A stretch of DNA of 64,000 nucleotides from Porphyromonas macacae DSM 20710 = JCM 13914 (GTDB lineage Bacteria > Bacteroidota > Bacteroidia > Bacteroidales > Porphyromonadaceae). The notes beneath the pieces were generated by a model. That model had not been told where the DNA came from, ran no database searches, and saw nothing but the letters and a program-made list of their open reading frames with translations. The position numbers and the translations under genes are program-made. Each line of letters starts with the position of its first letter. The first letter of the stretch is position 1. Positions 47,000 through 56,000 of this stretch are shown piece by piece. The stretch covers positions 36,636-100,635 of the forward strand of contig NZ_KB904153.1 of assembly GCF_000379945.1 (NCBI RefSeq), read 5' to 3'.

Positions 47000-47545
47000 A
47001 TGAATTGGTTGGATTTATTGATCATTATTATTGTTGGAATATCTGTTTTCCGTGGACTTATTAAAGGCTTGCTTAAAATTTCATTGTTTGTTGCAGGCTT
47101 TGTGATAGGAGTAAGAGAGAGTTGGCGTTTAGTACCTTATATATCGGATATTCTTGTCACTCGTTTTAATATCGGAAGTGTTTATCTAAACTATTTATCT
47201 TATGCTCTGGCCTTTCTAGGTATTATGTGTATTACCTGGATCATTTCCCTTTTTATCAATAAACTTTCAGGAGAGGGGATTTTGAACCTTATAAACAGAT
47301 TGCTTGGCGGTTTATGCGGTTTTATCATAAGTGTTTTGTTGATTGGTTATTTAGGTTTCCTGATTGATAAGGTATATCCGATCGGAGTACCTTCTCGAAC
47401 GACAGCGGAGAATACGAAAAATAAATCAGCCAAGCCTGTCGATGCTCGTTTGCAATCTGAATTGTATCCCAGAATACAAAGTTTTGTTCGAGGACTGGAA
47501 CTTGATACTTATATGAATGATTGGCGAAAAAATTCGGATAAATAA
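47000..47545 (+). CDS. CvpA family membrane protein
   Basis: A 181-residue protein with four hydrophobic segments (NWLDLLIIIIVGISVFRG, ISLFVAGFVIGV, YLSYALAFLGIMCITWII and GFIISVLLIGYLGFLI) matching the CvpA family. The N-terminal motif WLDLLIIxIVG with GLIKG is typical. E. coli CvpA affects colicin V production; the cellular role in Bacteroidetes is unclear. The ATG at 47000 is chosen because upstream starts overlap the infB terminator. It precedes sufB by 86 bases. Confidence 0.85.
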   Translation: MNWLDLLIIIIVGISVFRGLIKGLLKISLFVAGFVIGVRESWRLVPYISDILVTRFNIGSVYLNYLSYALAFLGIMCITWIISLFINKLSGEGILNLINRLLGGLCGFIISVLLIGYLGFLIDKVYPIGVPSRTTAENTKNKSAKPVDARLQSELYPRIQSFVRGLELDTYMNDWRKNSDK

Positions 47546-47631
47546 ACATGATAGAAGAGTGTGGCAAAGCTGACAACCTTTGCTTATTATTTATTGTTCA
47601 ATGTTTGTATATTATATAACTGTTTGGCTTT

Positions 47632-49074
47632 ATGCAAGATGAAAATATTATAGAAGAAGTAACTCGGGGAGAATATAAGTATGGTTTTACCACCGATATT
47701 CAAACCGAAACAATTGCTAAAGGCTTGAATGAAGATACCATCCGGCTTATTTCTCAAAAGAAAGAAGAACCTCAGTGGTTATTGGATTTCAGGTTAAAGG
47801 CCTTTAGGCATTGGCAAACAATGAAATGCCCTACTTGGGCTCATCTGGATATTCCTGAAATAGACTATCAAGATATAATTTATTATGCAGCACCTAAAAG
47901 GAAGAAAAGCCCTAAAAGTTTGGATGAAGTAGATCCGGAACTTTTAGAAACATTCAATAAATTAGGAATTCCTTTGGAAGAACAAAAAATACTGAGTGGT
48001 ATGGCTGTTGATGCTGTTATGGATAGCGTTTCCGTAAAAACTACATTTAAGGAGAAGTTGGCGGAAAAAGGAGTGATTTTCTGTTCTTTCAGCGAAGCTG
48101 TCAAACAGTTCCCCGATTTGGTGAAAAAATACCTTGGGTCAGTCGTTCCACAGAAAGACAATTTTTTTGCAGCCTTAAATTCTGCTGTTTTTAGCGATGG
48201 TTCTTTTGTATATGTGCCAAAAGGTGTTCGTTGTCCTATGGAATTGTCTACATATTTCCGAATCAATGCAATGAATACGGGGCAATTTGAGAGAACATTG
48301 ATCGTAGCCGATGAAGAAGCTTATGTTAGCTATCTGGAAGGATGTACGGCTCCTCAGAGAGATGAAAATCAGTTGCATGCCGCTATTGTGGAGATTATAG
48401 TAGAGGCTAATGCCGAAGTAAAGTATTCGACGGTGCAGAATTGGTATCCCGGGGATAAAGAGGGCAAAGGCGGTATCTACAACTTCGTAACCAAAAGAGG
48501 TCTTTGTCGAGGTGAAAATTCGAAATTGTCCTGGACACAGGTTGAAACCGGTTCTGCTATTACCTGGAAATATCCCAGTTGTATTCTTAGGGGTGACAAT
48601 TCCGTAGCCGAGTTTTATTCGGTGGCCGTAACCAATAATTTCCAACAGGCCGATACCGGAACGAAAATGATTCATATCGGTAAAAATACACGTAGCCGCA
48701 TTGTTTCAAAAGGTATTTCTGCCGGTCGCAGTGAAAATAGCTATCGTGGTCTTGTTCAGATAAATAAAACAGCCGAGAATGCCAAAAACCATTCTCAGTG
48801 CGATAGTTTATTGTTGGGCGATAAGTGTGGTGCACATACGTTTCCTTATGCTCAGGTCGATAATGATACAGCCATTATCGAACACGAGGCCACGACCAGT
48901 AAAATCAGTGAAGATCAATTATTCTATTGTAATCAGCGAGGCATTGCCACTGAAGAGGCTGTCGGATTGATTGTGAATGGATATGCAAAAGAAGTGATGA
49001 ATAAGTTGCCGATGGAATTTGCTGTTGAGGCTCAAAAATTGTTGAGTGTTTCCCTCGAAGGCTCTGTTGGATAA
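47632..49074 (+). CDS. sufB: Fe-S cluster assembly protein SufB
   Basis: Scaffold subunit of the SufBCD complex that builds Fe-S clusters under iron stress or oxidative conditions. 480 residues, usual for SufB. The N-terminal region has the helix [16 protein letters not shown]; the beta-helix core shows [39 protein letters not shown] (cysteine near residue 240), and the late motif [20 protein letters not shown]. First of sufBCD. A weak AACCTTTG lies at 47575 upstream. Confidence 0.97.
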   Translation: MQDENIIEEVTRGEYKYGFTTDIQTETIAKGLNEDTIRLISQKKEEPQWLLDFRLKAFRHWQTMKCPTWAHLDIPEIDYQDIIYYAAPKRKKSPKSLDEVDPELLETFNKLGIPLEEQKILSGMAVDAVMDSVSVKTTFKEKLAEKGVIFCSFSEAVKQFPDLVKKYLGSVVPQKDNFFAALNSAVFSDGSFVYVPKGVRCPMELSTYFRINAMNTGQFERTLIVADEEAYVSYLEGCTAPQRDENQLHAAIVEIIVEANAEVKYSTVQNWYPGDKEGKGGIYNFVTKRGLCRGENSKLSWTQVETGSAITWKYPSCILRGDNSVAEFYSVAVTNNFQQADTGTKMIHIGKNTRSRIVSKGISAGRSENSYRGLVQINKTAENAKNHSQCDSLLLGDKCGAHTFPYAQVDNDTAIIEHEATTSKISEDQLFYCNQRGIATEEAVGLIVNGYAKEVMNKLPMEFAVEAQKLLSVSLEGSVG

Positions 49075-49109
49075 ACTGTCTATTTAGTATAAGATAATAT
49101 TGTTGTTAA

Positions 49110-49862
49110 ATGTTAGAAATAAAAGATTTACACGCCTCTATTGGCGACAAAGAAATATTAAAGGGGATAAACCTGTCTGTAAAACCCGGTGAGGTTCATG
49201 CCATAATGGGGCCTAATGGATCCGGTAAGAGTACTTTGAGCAGTGTGCTTGTCGGGCATCCGTCATTTACCATAACTCATGGTAGTATTACATTTATGGG
49301 CCGGGATCTTTTGGAAATGGATCCGGAGGAGCGAGCTCACTTGGGTATTTTTCTCAGTTTTCAGTATCCCGTAGAAATACCCGGAGTAAGTATGGTCAAT
49401 TTCATGCGTGCTGCCGTGAATGAGCATCGTAAGGCAACGGGAAAGGAACCTATATCGGCAAGTGAGTTTTTGAAACTCATGCGTGAAAAGCGTGCTATTG
49501 TCGAGTTGGACAATAAATTAGCAAGCCGGTCGGTTAATGAAGGTTTTTCCGGGGGAGAGAAAAAAAGAAATGAAATCTTTCAAATGGCTGTTTTAGAACC
49601 CAAACTTGCCATTCTCGATGAAACCGATAGCGGTTTGGATATTGATGCCCTTCGCGTGGTAGCAAGAGGTGTAAATGAATTACGCACCCCGGACAATGCA
49701 GCCATTGTCATCACTCACTATCAGAGACTGCTGGATTATATAAAACCTGATTTTGTGCATGTTTTATATAAAGGCAAGATTGTTAAAAGCGCAGGCCCGG
49801 AACTTGCTCTTGAATTAGAGCAGAAAGGTTACGATTGGATCAAGGAAGAAGCAGGGGAATAA
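49110..49862 (+). CDS. sufC: Fe-S assembly ATPase SufC
   Basis: ABC-type ATPase of the SufBCD complex, soluble. 250 residues. Walker [10 protein letters not shown] near 33-41, signature segment [16 protein letters not shown] near 143, and Walker [17 protein letters not shown] near 167, followed by the His loop [10 protein letters not shown]. Sits between sufB and sufD with gaps of 35 and 4 bases. Confidence 0.97.
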   Translation: MLEIKDLHASIGDKEILKGINLSVKPGEVHAIMGPNGSGKSTLSSVLVGHPSFTITHGSITFMGRDLLEMDPEERAHLGIFLSFQYPVEIPGVSMVNFMRAAVNEHRKATGKEPISASEFLKLMREKRAIVELDNKLASRSVNEGFSGGEKKRNEIFQMAVLEPKLAILDETDSGLDIDALRVVARGVNELRTPDNAAIVITHYQRLLDYIKPDFVHVLYKGKIVKSAGPELALELEQKGYDWIKEEAGE

Positions 49863-49866
49863 TACT

Positions 49867-51225
49867 ATGAACGATAACAATGCGCAGCAATATATCGAAC
49901 TTTTTCTGGAAAGCACCGATATTTTAACCTCTTCTCTTCCGGTAATCGAACAATCCAGAAAGCAGGCTTTCGATTATTTGCAGAAAGAAGGATTGCCCAG
50001 GTTCAAATCCGAAGATTATCAAAGAACCAATATCCCGGTGATTCTGGAAAAAGATTGGGGTATAAATCTTAATCATTTAAATTTCCCGCTAAGAGACATC
50101 AAAGGTTTTATGTGCAGTTTGCCGGGCACCGATTCGGGATCACACTGCATCGTCAATGATTCGTATCGTAAAGATTTGAGTCGTATCGAGCATTTACCCG
50201 AAGGTGTTTTTGCCGGCAGCCTCATTGAATTCTCTCAGAAGTATCCTGATGTCTTTGAGCGTTATTATGCTTCAATAGCAAAACCCGATCACGATGGTCT
50301 CGTGGCTTTGAATACCATGTTTGCTCAGGATGGTTTCGTTCTTTATGTACCTAAAGGGGTAATGATCGAAAGACCGATACAGATTGTACAGTTGCTTAGT
50401 AGCAGTGTGCCTTTGATGGCCATCAGACGCAATCTGGTTATCATGGAGGAGGGTAGTGCCGTTAAAATGCTTGCTTGTGAGCATACGTTGGACGACATCG
50501 ATTTTCTATCTCTCCAGGTCTTTGAGATTTTTGCCGGAGCCAATTCTGACTTTGAGCTTATTGAAATGGAGGAGAGCAGTGCAAAAACCAACCGTATCAG
50601 TTCTCTTCACCTCTTGCAGAAAGGTAATTCCAGAGTTACGCTGAATGGTTATACTCTGAATAACGGCCTTAGCCGAAATAACTATTATTGCAAATTTACC
50701 GAACCTCATGCCGAACTGGTTCTTGGAGGTTTAGCCATAGGCACCGATAACCAGCATATCGATAACTATACCATCATAGACCATAACGCTACGGATTGCT
50801 ATACGAATGAATTATTTAAGTATGTTCTTTCAGATACATCTTATGGCGTATTTTCGGGTAGAATTCTCGTAGAGCGCGATGCCCAAAAGACTAAGGCTTA
50901 TCAGTCTAATCGTAATCTCTTACTTTCCAAAACGGCACGAATGCACAGTAAGCCGCAGCTGGAGATTTACGCCGATGACGTGAAATGTTCGCACGGTATG
51001 ACTACCGGACAGTTGTCCGACGATGCTTTATTCTATTTGCGTCAGCGCGGTATTCCGTTAAAAGATGCCAGAATGATGCTTAGCATAGCCTTTACGGAGG
51101 AGGTCATAAGTCTGGGACACATAGAGGGTGTGCAGGAGCGGTTACATAAGATTATTGAAGCCAGATTTCGCGGAGAATCCTTGCAGTGCAGTCATTGCAA
51201 TAAGTGTGGAGCCGTTATTCGTTAG
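49867..51225 (+). CDS. sufD: Fe-S assembly protein SufD with cysteine-rich tail
   Basis: Partner of SufB in the SufBC2D complex. 452 residues with the SufD beta-helix: YVPKGVMIERPIQIVQLLSS, IIDHNATDCYTNELFKYVLS, HSKPQLEIYADDVKCSHGMT and LRQRGIPLKDARMMLSIAFT. The C-terminus is unusual: LQCSHCNKCGAVIR places three cysteines in CxxCxxC just before the stop. This could bind a metal or cluster; it may also be normal for the lineage. No SufS or SufE gene follows; a terminator comes next. Confidence 0.95.
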   Translation: MNDNNAQQYIELFLESTDILTSSLPVIEQSRKQAFDYLQKEGLPRFKSEDYQRTNIPVILEKDWGINLNHLNFPLRDIKGFMCSLPGTDSGSHCIVNDSYRKDLSRIEHLPEGVFAGSLIEFSQKYPDVFERYYASIAKPDHDGLVALNTMFAQDGFVLYVPKGVMIERPIQIVQLLSSSVPLMAIRRNLVIMEEGSAVKMLACEHTLDDIDFLSLQVFEIFAGANSDFELIEMEESSAKTNRISSLHLLQKGNSRVTLNGYTLNNGLSRNNYYCKFTEPHAELVLGGLAIGTDNQHIDNYTIIDHNATDCYTNELFKYVLSDTSYGVFSGRILVERDAQKTKAYQSNRNLLLSKTARMHSKPQLEIYADDVKCSHGMTTGQLSDDALFYLRQRGIPLKDARMMLSIAFTEEVISLGHIEGVQERLHKIIEARFRGESLQCSHCNKCGAVIR

Positions 51226-51245
51226 GTATTATTCTTCAATTATAG

Positions 51246-51289
51246 AAAAACTCTTCCGAGGTTGCTGTTGCAATTCGGAAGAGTTTTTT
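51246..51289 (+). terminator. Terminator of the suf genes
   Basis: AAAAACTCTTCCGA (51246-51259) pairs perfectly with TCGGAAGAGTTTTT (51275-51288), ending in a T-run. Confidence 0.85.
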
Positions 51290-51308
51290 ATTTTTCAATC
51301 TGAAAATA

Positions 51309-53333
51309 TCAGATTACTGTTCGCTCTCCTAAAGCTTGGGCAAATGCTGCTTTTAATTCGTTCAGTTCTGCAATGTGATGCATCAGCTCTATGATTCGAT
51401 CATTTTTATTAGACCGCTGTGCTTCTATTATTTCACTCTGTATATCTCTTATTTTTTCCAATATGTAATTGTTTTTGATGTTATAGATCTCTCTTGTAAC
51501 AAACAAACCCAATTCAAAAGCCTCTTTTTTTTCCTGATTTTCTTTTTTGCCTACCGATACTCTCCCTATACGGTCATATACTTTACTCAACCGGTAACGA
51601 TCTGTTACCATCTCTACAGCGATGCGGCTGATTTCTGCCGAAGGATGATTGGTAAAGTATTTGACCGTGTCCAGTTGCTGTGCCAGACATACTGAAACGG
51701 CTTCATCAAGGATCGTTCTGAAAATGGTAGAGCCGAAAAGAATATCTTCTTCGTATAACTCCTGCCGGATAAAAAGAGAAAGAGGGATGTATTCATCTTC
51801 TTCTTTTTCGGCATTTATATGCTCTCCCAATCTTAACAGGGTATTTCCATTCCTTATAATCTGCTTGAGTAACTCAATCTCGTCTTTATTGATTTGCCGG
51901 TACGGTTTTTCTGTTTCTGTTGTTTGGAGGGCCACCGGGCTTTCAGCGCCGGTTTCTAACGAGGTCGTTTCCGGCGTTGTTGTTACCTGTGCCGTGTGGC
52001 CGGCTTTGCCGTATTGACTTTTCTTACGTTGTTCTCTGCGTTTTTTAACTTCCGACAGTAGCAGTTGTTCGTCTATTTCAAGTCTTTGGCTGGTCGATTG
52101 CACATATACGGCTCTTTCTATCGGTTCCGGAATTAAAGCGATACTTTGCACAATGTCACTGATCAGCTCTGCGCGTTTGATCGGATCATTGCTGCTATCT
52201 GCCAGAAGAATCGACGTTTTGAAACTGATAAAATCGACTTCGGATTTTTTAATAAAATCATTAAACTCCTCTGCTGTATGTGATTGGGCAAAAGAGTCCG
52301 GATCCTCTCCATCCGGCAGTAAAACCACCTTTATATGCAGCCCTTCTTCCAGCAGCAGATCTATTCCTCTTAGTGCAGCTTTAATACCTGCAGCATCTCC
52401 GTCGTACAATACGGTAATGTTTTCGGTGAAGCGATGCAGAAGTTTTATTTGCTGGGTTGTGAGGGCTGTTCCGGATGATGAAACCACGTTTTCTATTCCC
52501 GACTGGCACATACTCAGTACATCCATGTAGCCTTCGACCAGAAAACACTTATTTTCTCTTGTAATGGATCGCTTTGCCTGATATAAACCGTATAGTTCTC
52601 TGCTTTTACTGTAAATGAGATTTTCGGGAGAGTTGACATATTTTGCCGTTTTGTCCTTTTTACCCAAAATTCGCCCTCCGAAAGCCACTATTTTTCCGCT
52701 AATCGTATAGACCGGAAAAATAACTCTTCCTCTAAATCGGTCTACAGTGTTTTTGTTGTCTTCATATTTGATCGAAAGTCCCGATTCGATAAGATATTTC
52801 TCCTGATACCCGTTTTTTAAGGCCTCTTCGGTCAGTGCCGTTCTCGATTCCGGAGAATACCCTAAACCGAATTGCTTGAGAGTATCCACTCTCAAACCTC
52901 GTTCCAAAAAATAGGATAAACCGATGTTTTTCCCCTCTTCTGTTTCAAAAAGTTGATTTTGGAAAAATTTCCCGGCAAACTCATTGACTATAAAAAGACT
53001 TTCCCGTTCATTTGCTTTGGCTTTTTCTTCTTCGGTTTCCTCTCGTTCTTCTATCGGAATGTTGTATTTATGAGCCAGAAATTTCAATGCCCCCACATAG
53101 TCCAGCTGTTCGTGCTTCATGATGAAATGCAAAGGCGTACCGCCTTCGCCGCAAGAAAAGCATTTGCAGATATTCTTAGACGGGGATACGTAGAATGACG
53201 GATTACGGTCGCTGTGGAACGGGCAAAGCCCCACATAGTTGATACCGCGTTTTCGCAGGTTGACGAAATCGCTTACAACATCGACGATGTTAGCCGAATC
53301 TAATATTTTTTGAACGGTTGATTGATCTATCAC
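51309..53333 (-). CDS. dnaG: DNA primase
   Basis: Makes RNA primers for replication. 674 residues. The N-terminal zinc ribbon CHC2 uses Cys37, His40, Cys58 and Cys61 (LCPFHSDRNPSF, CKCFSCGEGG). The TOPRIM catalytic core includes FLVEGYMDVLSM and VLYDGDAAGIKAA. The C-terminal part, after a threonine-rich linker near 450-470, is the helicase-binding region. It starts three bases after kdsB ends, so the two are coupled. Length is usual for the family. Confidence 0.97.
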   Translation of the reverse strand: MIDQSTVQKILDSANIVDVVSDFVNLRKRGINYVGLCPFHSDRNPSFYVSPSKNICKCFSCGEGGTPLHFIMKHEQLDYVGALKFLAHKYNIPIEEREETEEEKAKANERESLFIVNEFAGKFFQNQLFETEEGKNIGLSYFLERGLRVDTLKQFGLGYSPESRTALTEEALKNGYQEKYLIESGLSIKYEDNKNTVDRFRGRVIFPVYTISGKIVAFGGRILGKKDKTAKYVNSPENLIYSKSRELYGLYQAKRSITRENKCFLVEGYMDVLSMCQSGIENVVSSSGTALTTQQIKLLHRFTENITVLYDGDAAGIKAALRGIDLLLEEGLHIKVVLLPDGEDPDSFAQSHTAEEFNDFIKKSEVDFISFKTSILLADSSNDPIKRAELISDIVQSIALIPEPIERAVYVQSTSQRLEIDEQLLLSEVKKRREQRKKSQYGKAGHTAQVTTTPETTSLETGAESPVALQTTETEKPYRQINKDEIELLKQIIRNGNTLLRLGEHINAEKEEDEYIPLSLFIRQELYEEDILFGSTIFRTILDEAVSVCLAQQLDTVKYFTNHPSAEISRIAVEMVTDRYRLSKVYDRIGRVSVGKKENQEKKEAFELGLFVTREIYNIKNNYILEKIRDIQSEIIEAQRSNKNDRIIELMHHIAELNELKAAFAQALGERTVI

Positions 53334-53335
53334 AA

Positions 53336-54100
53336 TTACAAAGAAAAAGGATTTTTCCTTAGATATTCATTGGCTTTTTGCAAATCCTCCGCGGTATCTA
53401 TTCCGATAGTGGCCGTATCGGTGATACCCACATTGATGCAGAAGTTGTTTTCCAGCCATCGCAGTTGTTCCAGACTTTCCGCCTGTTCCAATGTCGAGGG
53501 TGAAAGGAGACCTAATTGCGGTAAAACATTTGAGCGGAATGCATACATACCGATGTGTCGCAGATAAGTATGGTGCCTGCACCACTCTTTGTCTTCACCT
53601 CTTTGATAGGGGATGGGGTGACGGCTGAAATAGAGTGCACGTCCCTGTATATCCCTTACCACTTTTACCTGATTGGGGTTAAAGAGTTGTTCATTGCTCG
53701 TGTCTTCCGGATAGGCTTCTGCCAGAGTGGCGATGTCTACCTGTTTTTCATGGAACAGCGAAATAAGCAGTTTTATTTGATCGGGTCTGATAAATGGTTC
53801 ATCTCCCTGCAGATTGATAATGATTTCTTCATTCTTTCCGGCCAAATTAAAGGCTTCTATGCACCTGTCCGTACCGCTTCTGTGAGTGGGAGCCGTCATA
53901 ACCGCCTCGCTGCCGAAAGAGCGGACTGTCTCGAAAATCCTTTCATCGTCCGTGGCTACCACCACGCGTGACACGCAACTCTCCGCACGTTTCACCACAT
54001 GCTCGATAACCGGTCTGCCACCTAAACTGGCCAGAGGTTTTCCGGGGAAACGGGTCGATGCATAACGCGCCGGTATGATTGCTATAACCGATCTTTCCAT
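53336..54100 (-). CDS. kdsB: CMP-KDO synthetase
   Basis: Activates KDO with CTP to CMP-KDO, the donor for lipopolysaccharide inner core. 254 residues, normal length. The nucleotide-binding opening is IIPARYASTRFPGKPL (8-23), with TDDERIFETVRSFG, INLQGDEPFIRPDQI and HIGMYAFRSNVL matching the family. First gene of the kdsB-dnaG unit, driven by the -7 box at 54120-54127. The KDO pathway entry enzyme may be the KdsD-like gene at 26239. Confidence 0.96.
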   Translation of the reverse strand: MERSVIAIIPARYASTRFPGKPLASLGGRPVIEHVVKRAESCVSRVVVATDDERIFETVRSFGSEAVMTAPTHRSGTDRCIEAFNLAGKNEEIIINLQGDEPFIRPDQIKLLISLFHEKQVDIATLAEAYPEDTSNEQLFNPNQVKVVRDIQGRALYFSRHPIPYQRGEDKEWCRHHTYLRHIGMYAFRSNVLPQLGLLSPSTLEQAESLEQLRWLENNFCINVGITDTATIGIDTAEDLQKANEYLRKNPFSL

Positions 54101-54119
54101 ATTTGATTTCTATAATATT

Positions 54120-54127
54120 CAAAGGTA
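54120..54127 (-). promoter_or_regulatory. -7 box for kdsB-dnaG
   Basis: TACCTTTG on the minus strand, 19 bases before the kdsB ATG; matches TAnnTTTG and is one base from the plus-strand box at 54129. Confidence 0.6.
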
Positions 54128-54128
54128 C

Positions 54129-54136
54129 TATATTTG
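54129..54136 (+). promoter_or_regulatory. -7 box for the oxidoreductase-thioredoxin genes
   Basis: TATATTTG, 32 bases before the ATG at 54169; matches TAnnTTTG. TTTG at 54102-54105 is a candidate -33 element. Confidence 0.6.
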
Positions 54137-54168
54137 CACTTATATGAATAAAATATTTAATCTTATTT

Positions 54169-54693
54169 ATGAAAACCCTGGTTATTATCACCCATCCCGA
54201 TTTGAAGAATTCCGTTATCAATAGACGTTGGAAAGAGGAAGTGGAAAAGAATGCCCGAATCGGTATCAGATGCATCTGCGATTTGTATCCCGATGGTGTT
54301 ATAGATGTGGAAACCGAGCATAAGATTCTTGAGCAGTACGATAGAATTGTTTTCCAATATCCTTTATACTGGTACAGCGCTCCTTTTATGCTTAAAAAAT
54401 ATATGGATGATGTGTTTACCGATGGTTGGGCTTATGGTGCCGGTGGCGATAAAATGGAGGGAAAAGAAATCGGTGCAGCCGTTTCTTGCGGCAGTGCGGA
54501 ATCGGCTTTTGTCGAAGGTGGAGCGCAATGCCATTCATTAGCTCATTATTTGGGCGTTTTCGATGGCATAGCAGCTTTTCTGAGGGCTAAGTACATCGGA
54601 TATTTTGCTTTTTACGATACTTACAATCCCGAGGCTTTACTCTCTTTGGATGACAATGCAAAAAAATATTTGCATTGGTTAGTGAACAAATAA
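54169..54693 (+). CDS. Flavodoxin-fold NAD(P)H oxidoreductase (KefF/MdaB-like)
   Basis: A 174-residue FMN-type quinone or general oxidoreductase with flavodoxin fold. The N-terminal beta-strand is VIITHPDL, and the family signature FQYPLYWYSAPFMLKKYMDD is near residues 62-81, followed by AYGAGGDKMEGKEI. Members reduce quinones or gate potassium efflux (KefF). The partner channel is not in the window. It precedes a thioredoxin-like gene by 56 bases, hinting at a shared redox role. Confidence 0.85.
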   Translation: MKTLVIITHPDLKNSVINRRWKEEVEKNARIGIRCICDLYPDGVIDVETEHKILEQYDRIVFQYPLYWYSAPFMLKKYMDDVFTDGWAYGAGGDKMEGKEIGAAVSCGSAESAFVEGGAQCHSLAHYLGVFDGIAAFLRAKYIGYFAFYDTYNPEALLSLDDNAKKYLHWLVNK

Positions 54694-54749
54694 CCGGTAA
54701 ACTTTTTTATATTAAAAAATATTCAAAAAGCAATAAAAAACGAAAAGTT

Positions 54750-55247
54750 ATGAAAATCAAAGCCGAAGTTAAATCTGCCTTTATAGCAGGAGCCTCACTA
54801 TTATTTTTGGTTTTGGCAGGATACAATTTCAGTAAAGAAGCAAAAGCCGAAACCGTACCGTTTCAGTCTGCTTCATCTCTCTCTTCAGAAGACAGTTCGA
54901 TTAAATATGTCAATGCCGATTATTTTCGGAAGAATATTTTTGACTATAGCGCAAGTCCGAACAAATTTGTTTATAAAGGGGATAAGCCCGCAATCGTAGA
55001 CTTTTATGCCGACTGGTGCGGTCCTTGCCGCCAGTTGAGCCCCAAGTTGGAAGAAGTGGCCAAGAAATATAAAGGTAAATTGATTGTGTACAAAGTCAAT
55101 ATCGACAACGAAACCGAGCTTGCACGCATATTTGGCGTTCGGAGCATTCCTATGTGTCTTTTTATTCCTAAAAACGGAACTCCGATTCAAACGATGGGTA
55201 ATCTGCCGATGAATGAAATAGAGAAAACAATAGCCCAAATTATGTAA
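54750..55247 (+). CDS. Exported thioredoxin-like protein
   Basis: 165 residues. The ATG at 54750 gives a signal peptide or membrane anchor (SAFIAGASLLFLVLAGYNF), then a ~35-residue spacer and a thioredoxin domain with the redox motif DWCGPCRQLSPKLEE (Cys90, Cys93) and the cis-proline RSIPMC. Likely periplasmic, reducing or shuffling disulfides. The preceding 25 codons of the frame lie in the oxidoreductase stop region, so that longer start is rejected. A hairpin follows at 55307. Confidence 0.88.
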   Translation: MKIKAEVKSAFIAGASLLFLVLAGYNFSKEAKAETVPFQSASSLSSEDSSIKYVNADYFRKNIFDYSASPNKFVYKGDKPAIVDFYADWCGPCRQLSPKLEEVAKKYKGKLIVYKVNIDNETELARIFGVRSIPMCLFIPKNGTPIQTMGNLPMNEIEKTIAQIM

Positions 55248-55306
55248 TGGTCAGCATTTCGGATGGAGCAGGGGAGAGTTTGCTCCATTTGGATGATATG
55301 ACAGTC

Positions 55307-55350
55307 AGAGGTATGTCAGAGGTTTGAAGACTGATGACATGCCTCTTTTC
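55307..55350 (+). terminator. Terminator after the thioredoxin gene
   Basis: AGAGGTATGTCA (55307-55318) pairs with TGACATGCCTCT (55335-55346), one G-U, then TTTTCTTT. Confidence 0.7.
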
Positions 55351-55396
55351 TTTATGATGATTTCGTGTAACCGGGAGTTATCAAGGTGGTTGAATT

Positions 55397-55499
55397 TTCT
55401 CTGCCTGACGGATAAAAATCCGTAGCGCTACGGATTTTCAACGAAGTTAACTTGGATTTTTTTTCTTTGCCTGAAGAATTTTCAACCGTCAGGCAGAGA
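55397..55499. repeat. Hairpin repeat copy 3, diverged left arm
   Basis: Ends CTCTGCCTGACGG and CCGTCAGGCAGAG pair, where copies 1 and 2 have TGATGG and CCATCA: a base change on both arms that keeps the pairing. The core ACGAAGTTAACTTGGA is retained. The left arm also contains a perfect 24-base palindrome centred on TAGCGCTA. The following GACGTGTACTGAAAAAAGTT (55502-55521) matches the segment near copy 1. Confidence 0.8.
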
Positions 55500-55601
55500 T
55501 TGACGTGTACTGAAAAAAGTTGACACTCGGGGCGGTTAAGTTTGCGATTAAATTTACACTGTTTTTTCTAAAAACCATTTCAGGTTGACACACTTTTTGT
55601 T

Positions 55602-55853
55602 TTAGGACGGCTTTGGGTTTACACCGACCGAATGCCTTCTCTTTAAGGCATTCATTTTGCGGTACAATCCGGGAGCGATTCGGGGGAGCTCCTCTTCGGG
55701 GGTTAACAAAGGATTTTGGGCCTTTGAGTCGAGAATCTGCATCGGGGTTTTAGCCCCGAGAGCTTGATGCGGGCGCGCCCGGTTGTACATACGGATGGCT
55801 CCCTCGACCGATAGCTCAGCCTCCCGGAAAGACTGCTGCTCATGGGAGATACG
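55602..55853 (-). pseudogene. IS3-like transposase, C-terminal remnant
   Basis: The minus-strand frame from 55853 to 55602 reads ISHEQQSFREAELSVEGAI then MYNRARPHQALGAKTPMQIL, the end of an IS3/IS481-type rve integrase-core transposase (YNxxRPHQALG is diagnostic). The frame is closed upstream by a stop at 55854-55856, so most of the protein, including two catalytic acids, is gone. The remnant adjoins hairpin repeat copy 3 and has GTTGACAC-type ends (around 55519 and 55584). Confidence 0.85.
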
Positions 55854-55921
55854 TCACGTCAAACTGACAACAATTGTTTCTTTACATGAACTTTATCGAA
55901 AGTTATTTATAAGATACAAAT

Positions 55922-55965
55922 GAAAACACCCCAAAAGTCAATAAAGAACTTTTGGGGTGTTTTTC
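55922..55965 (-). terminator. Terminator of the tricorn-like gene
   Basis: GAAAACACCCCAAAAGT (55922-55938) pairs with the following arm ACTTTTGGGGTGTTTT (55948-55963). It sits 36 bases past the gene end, with T-rich sequence on the minus strand. Confidence 0.8.
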
Positions 55966-56000
55966 AATGCTTTGAAAGTTATGCTATGTTGAAATCTATT

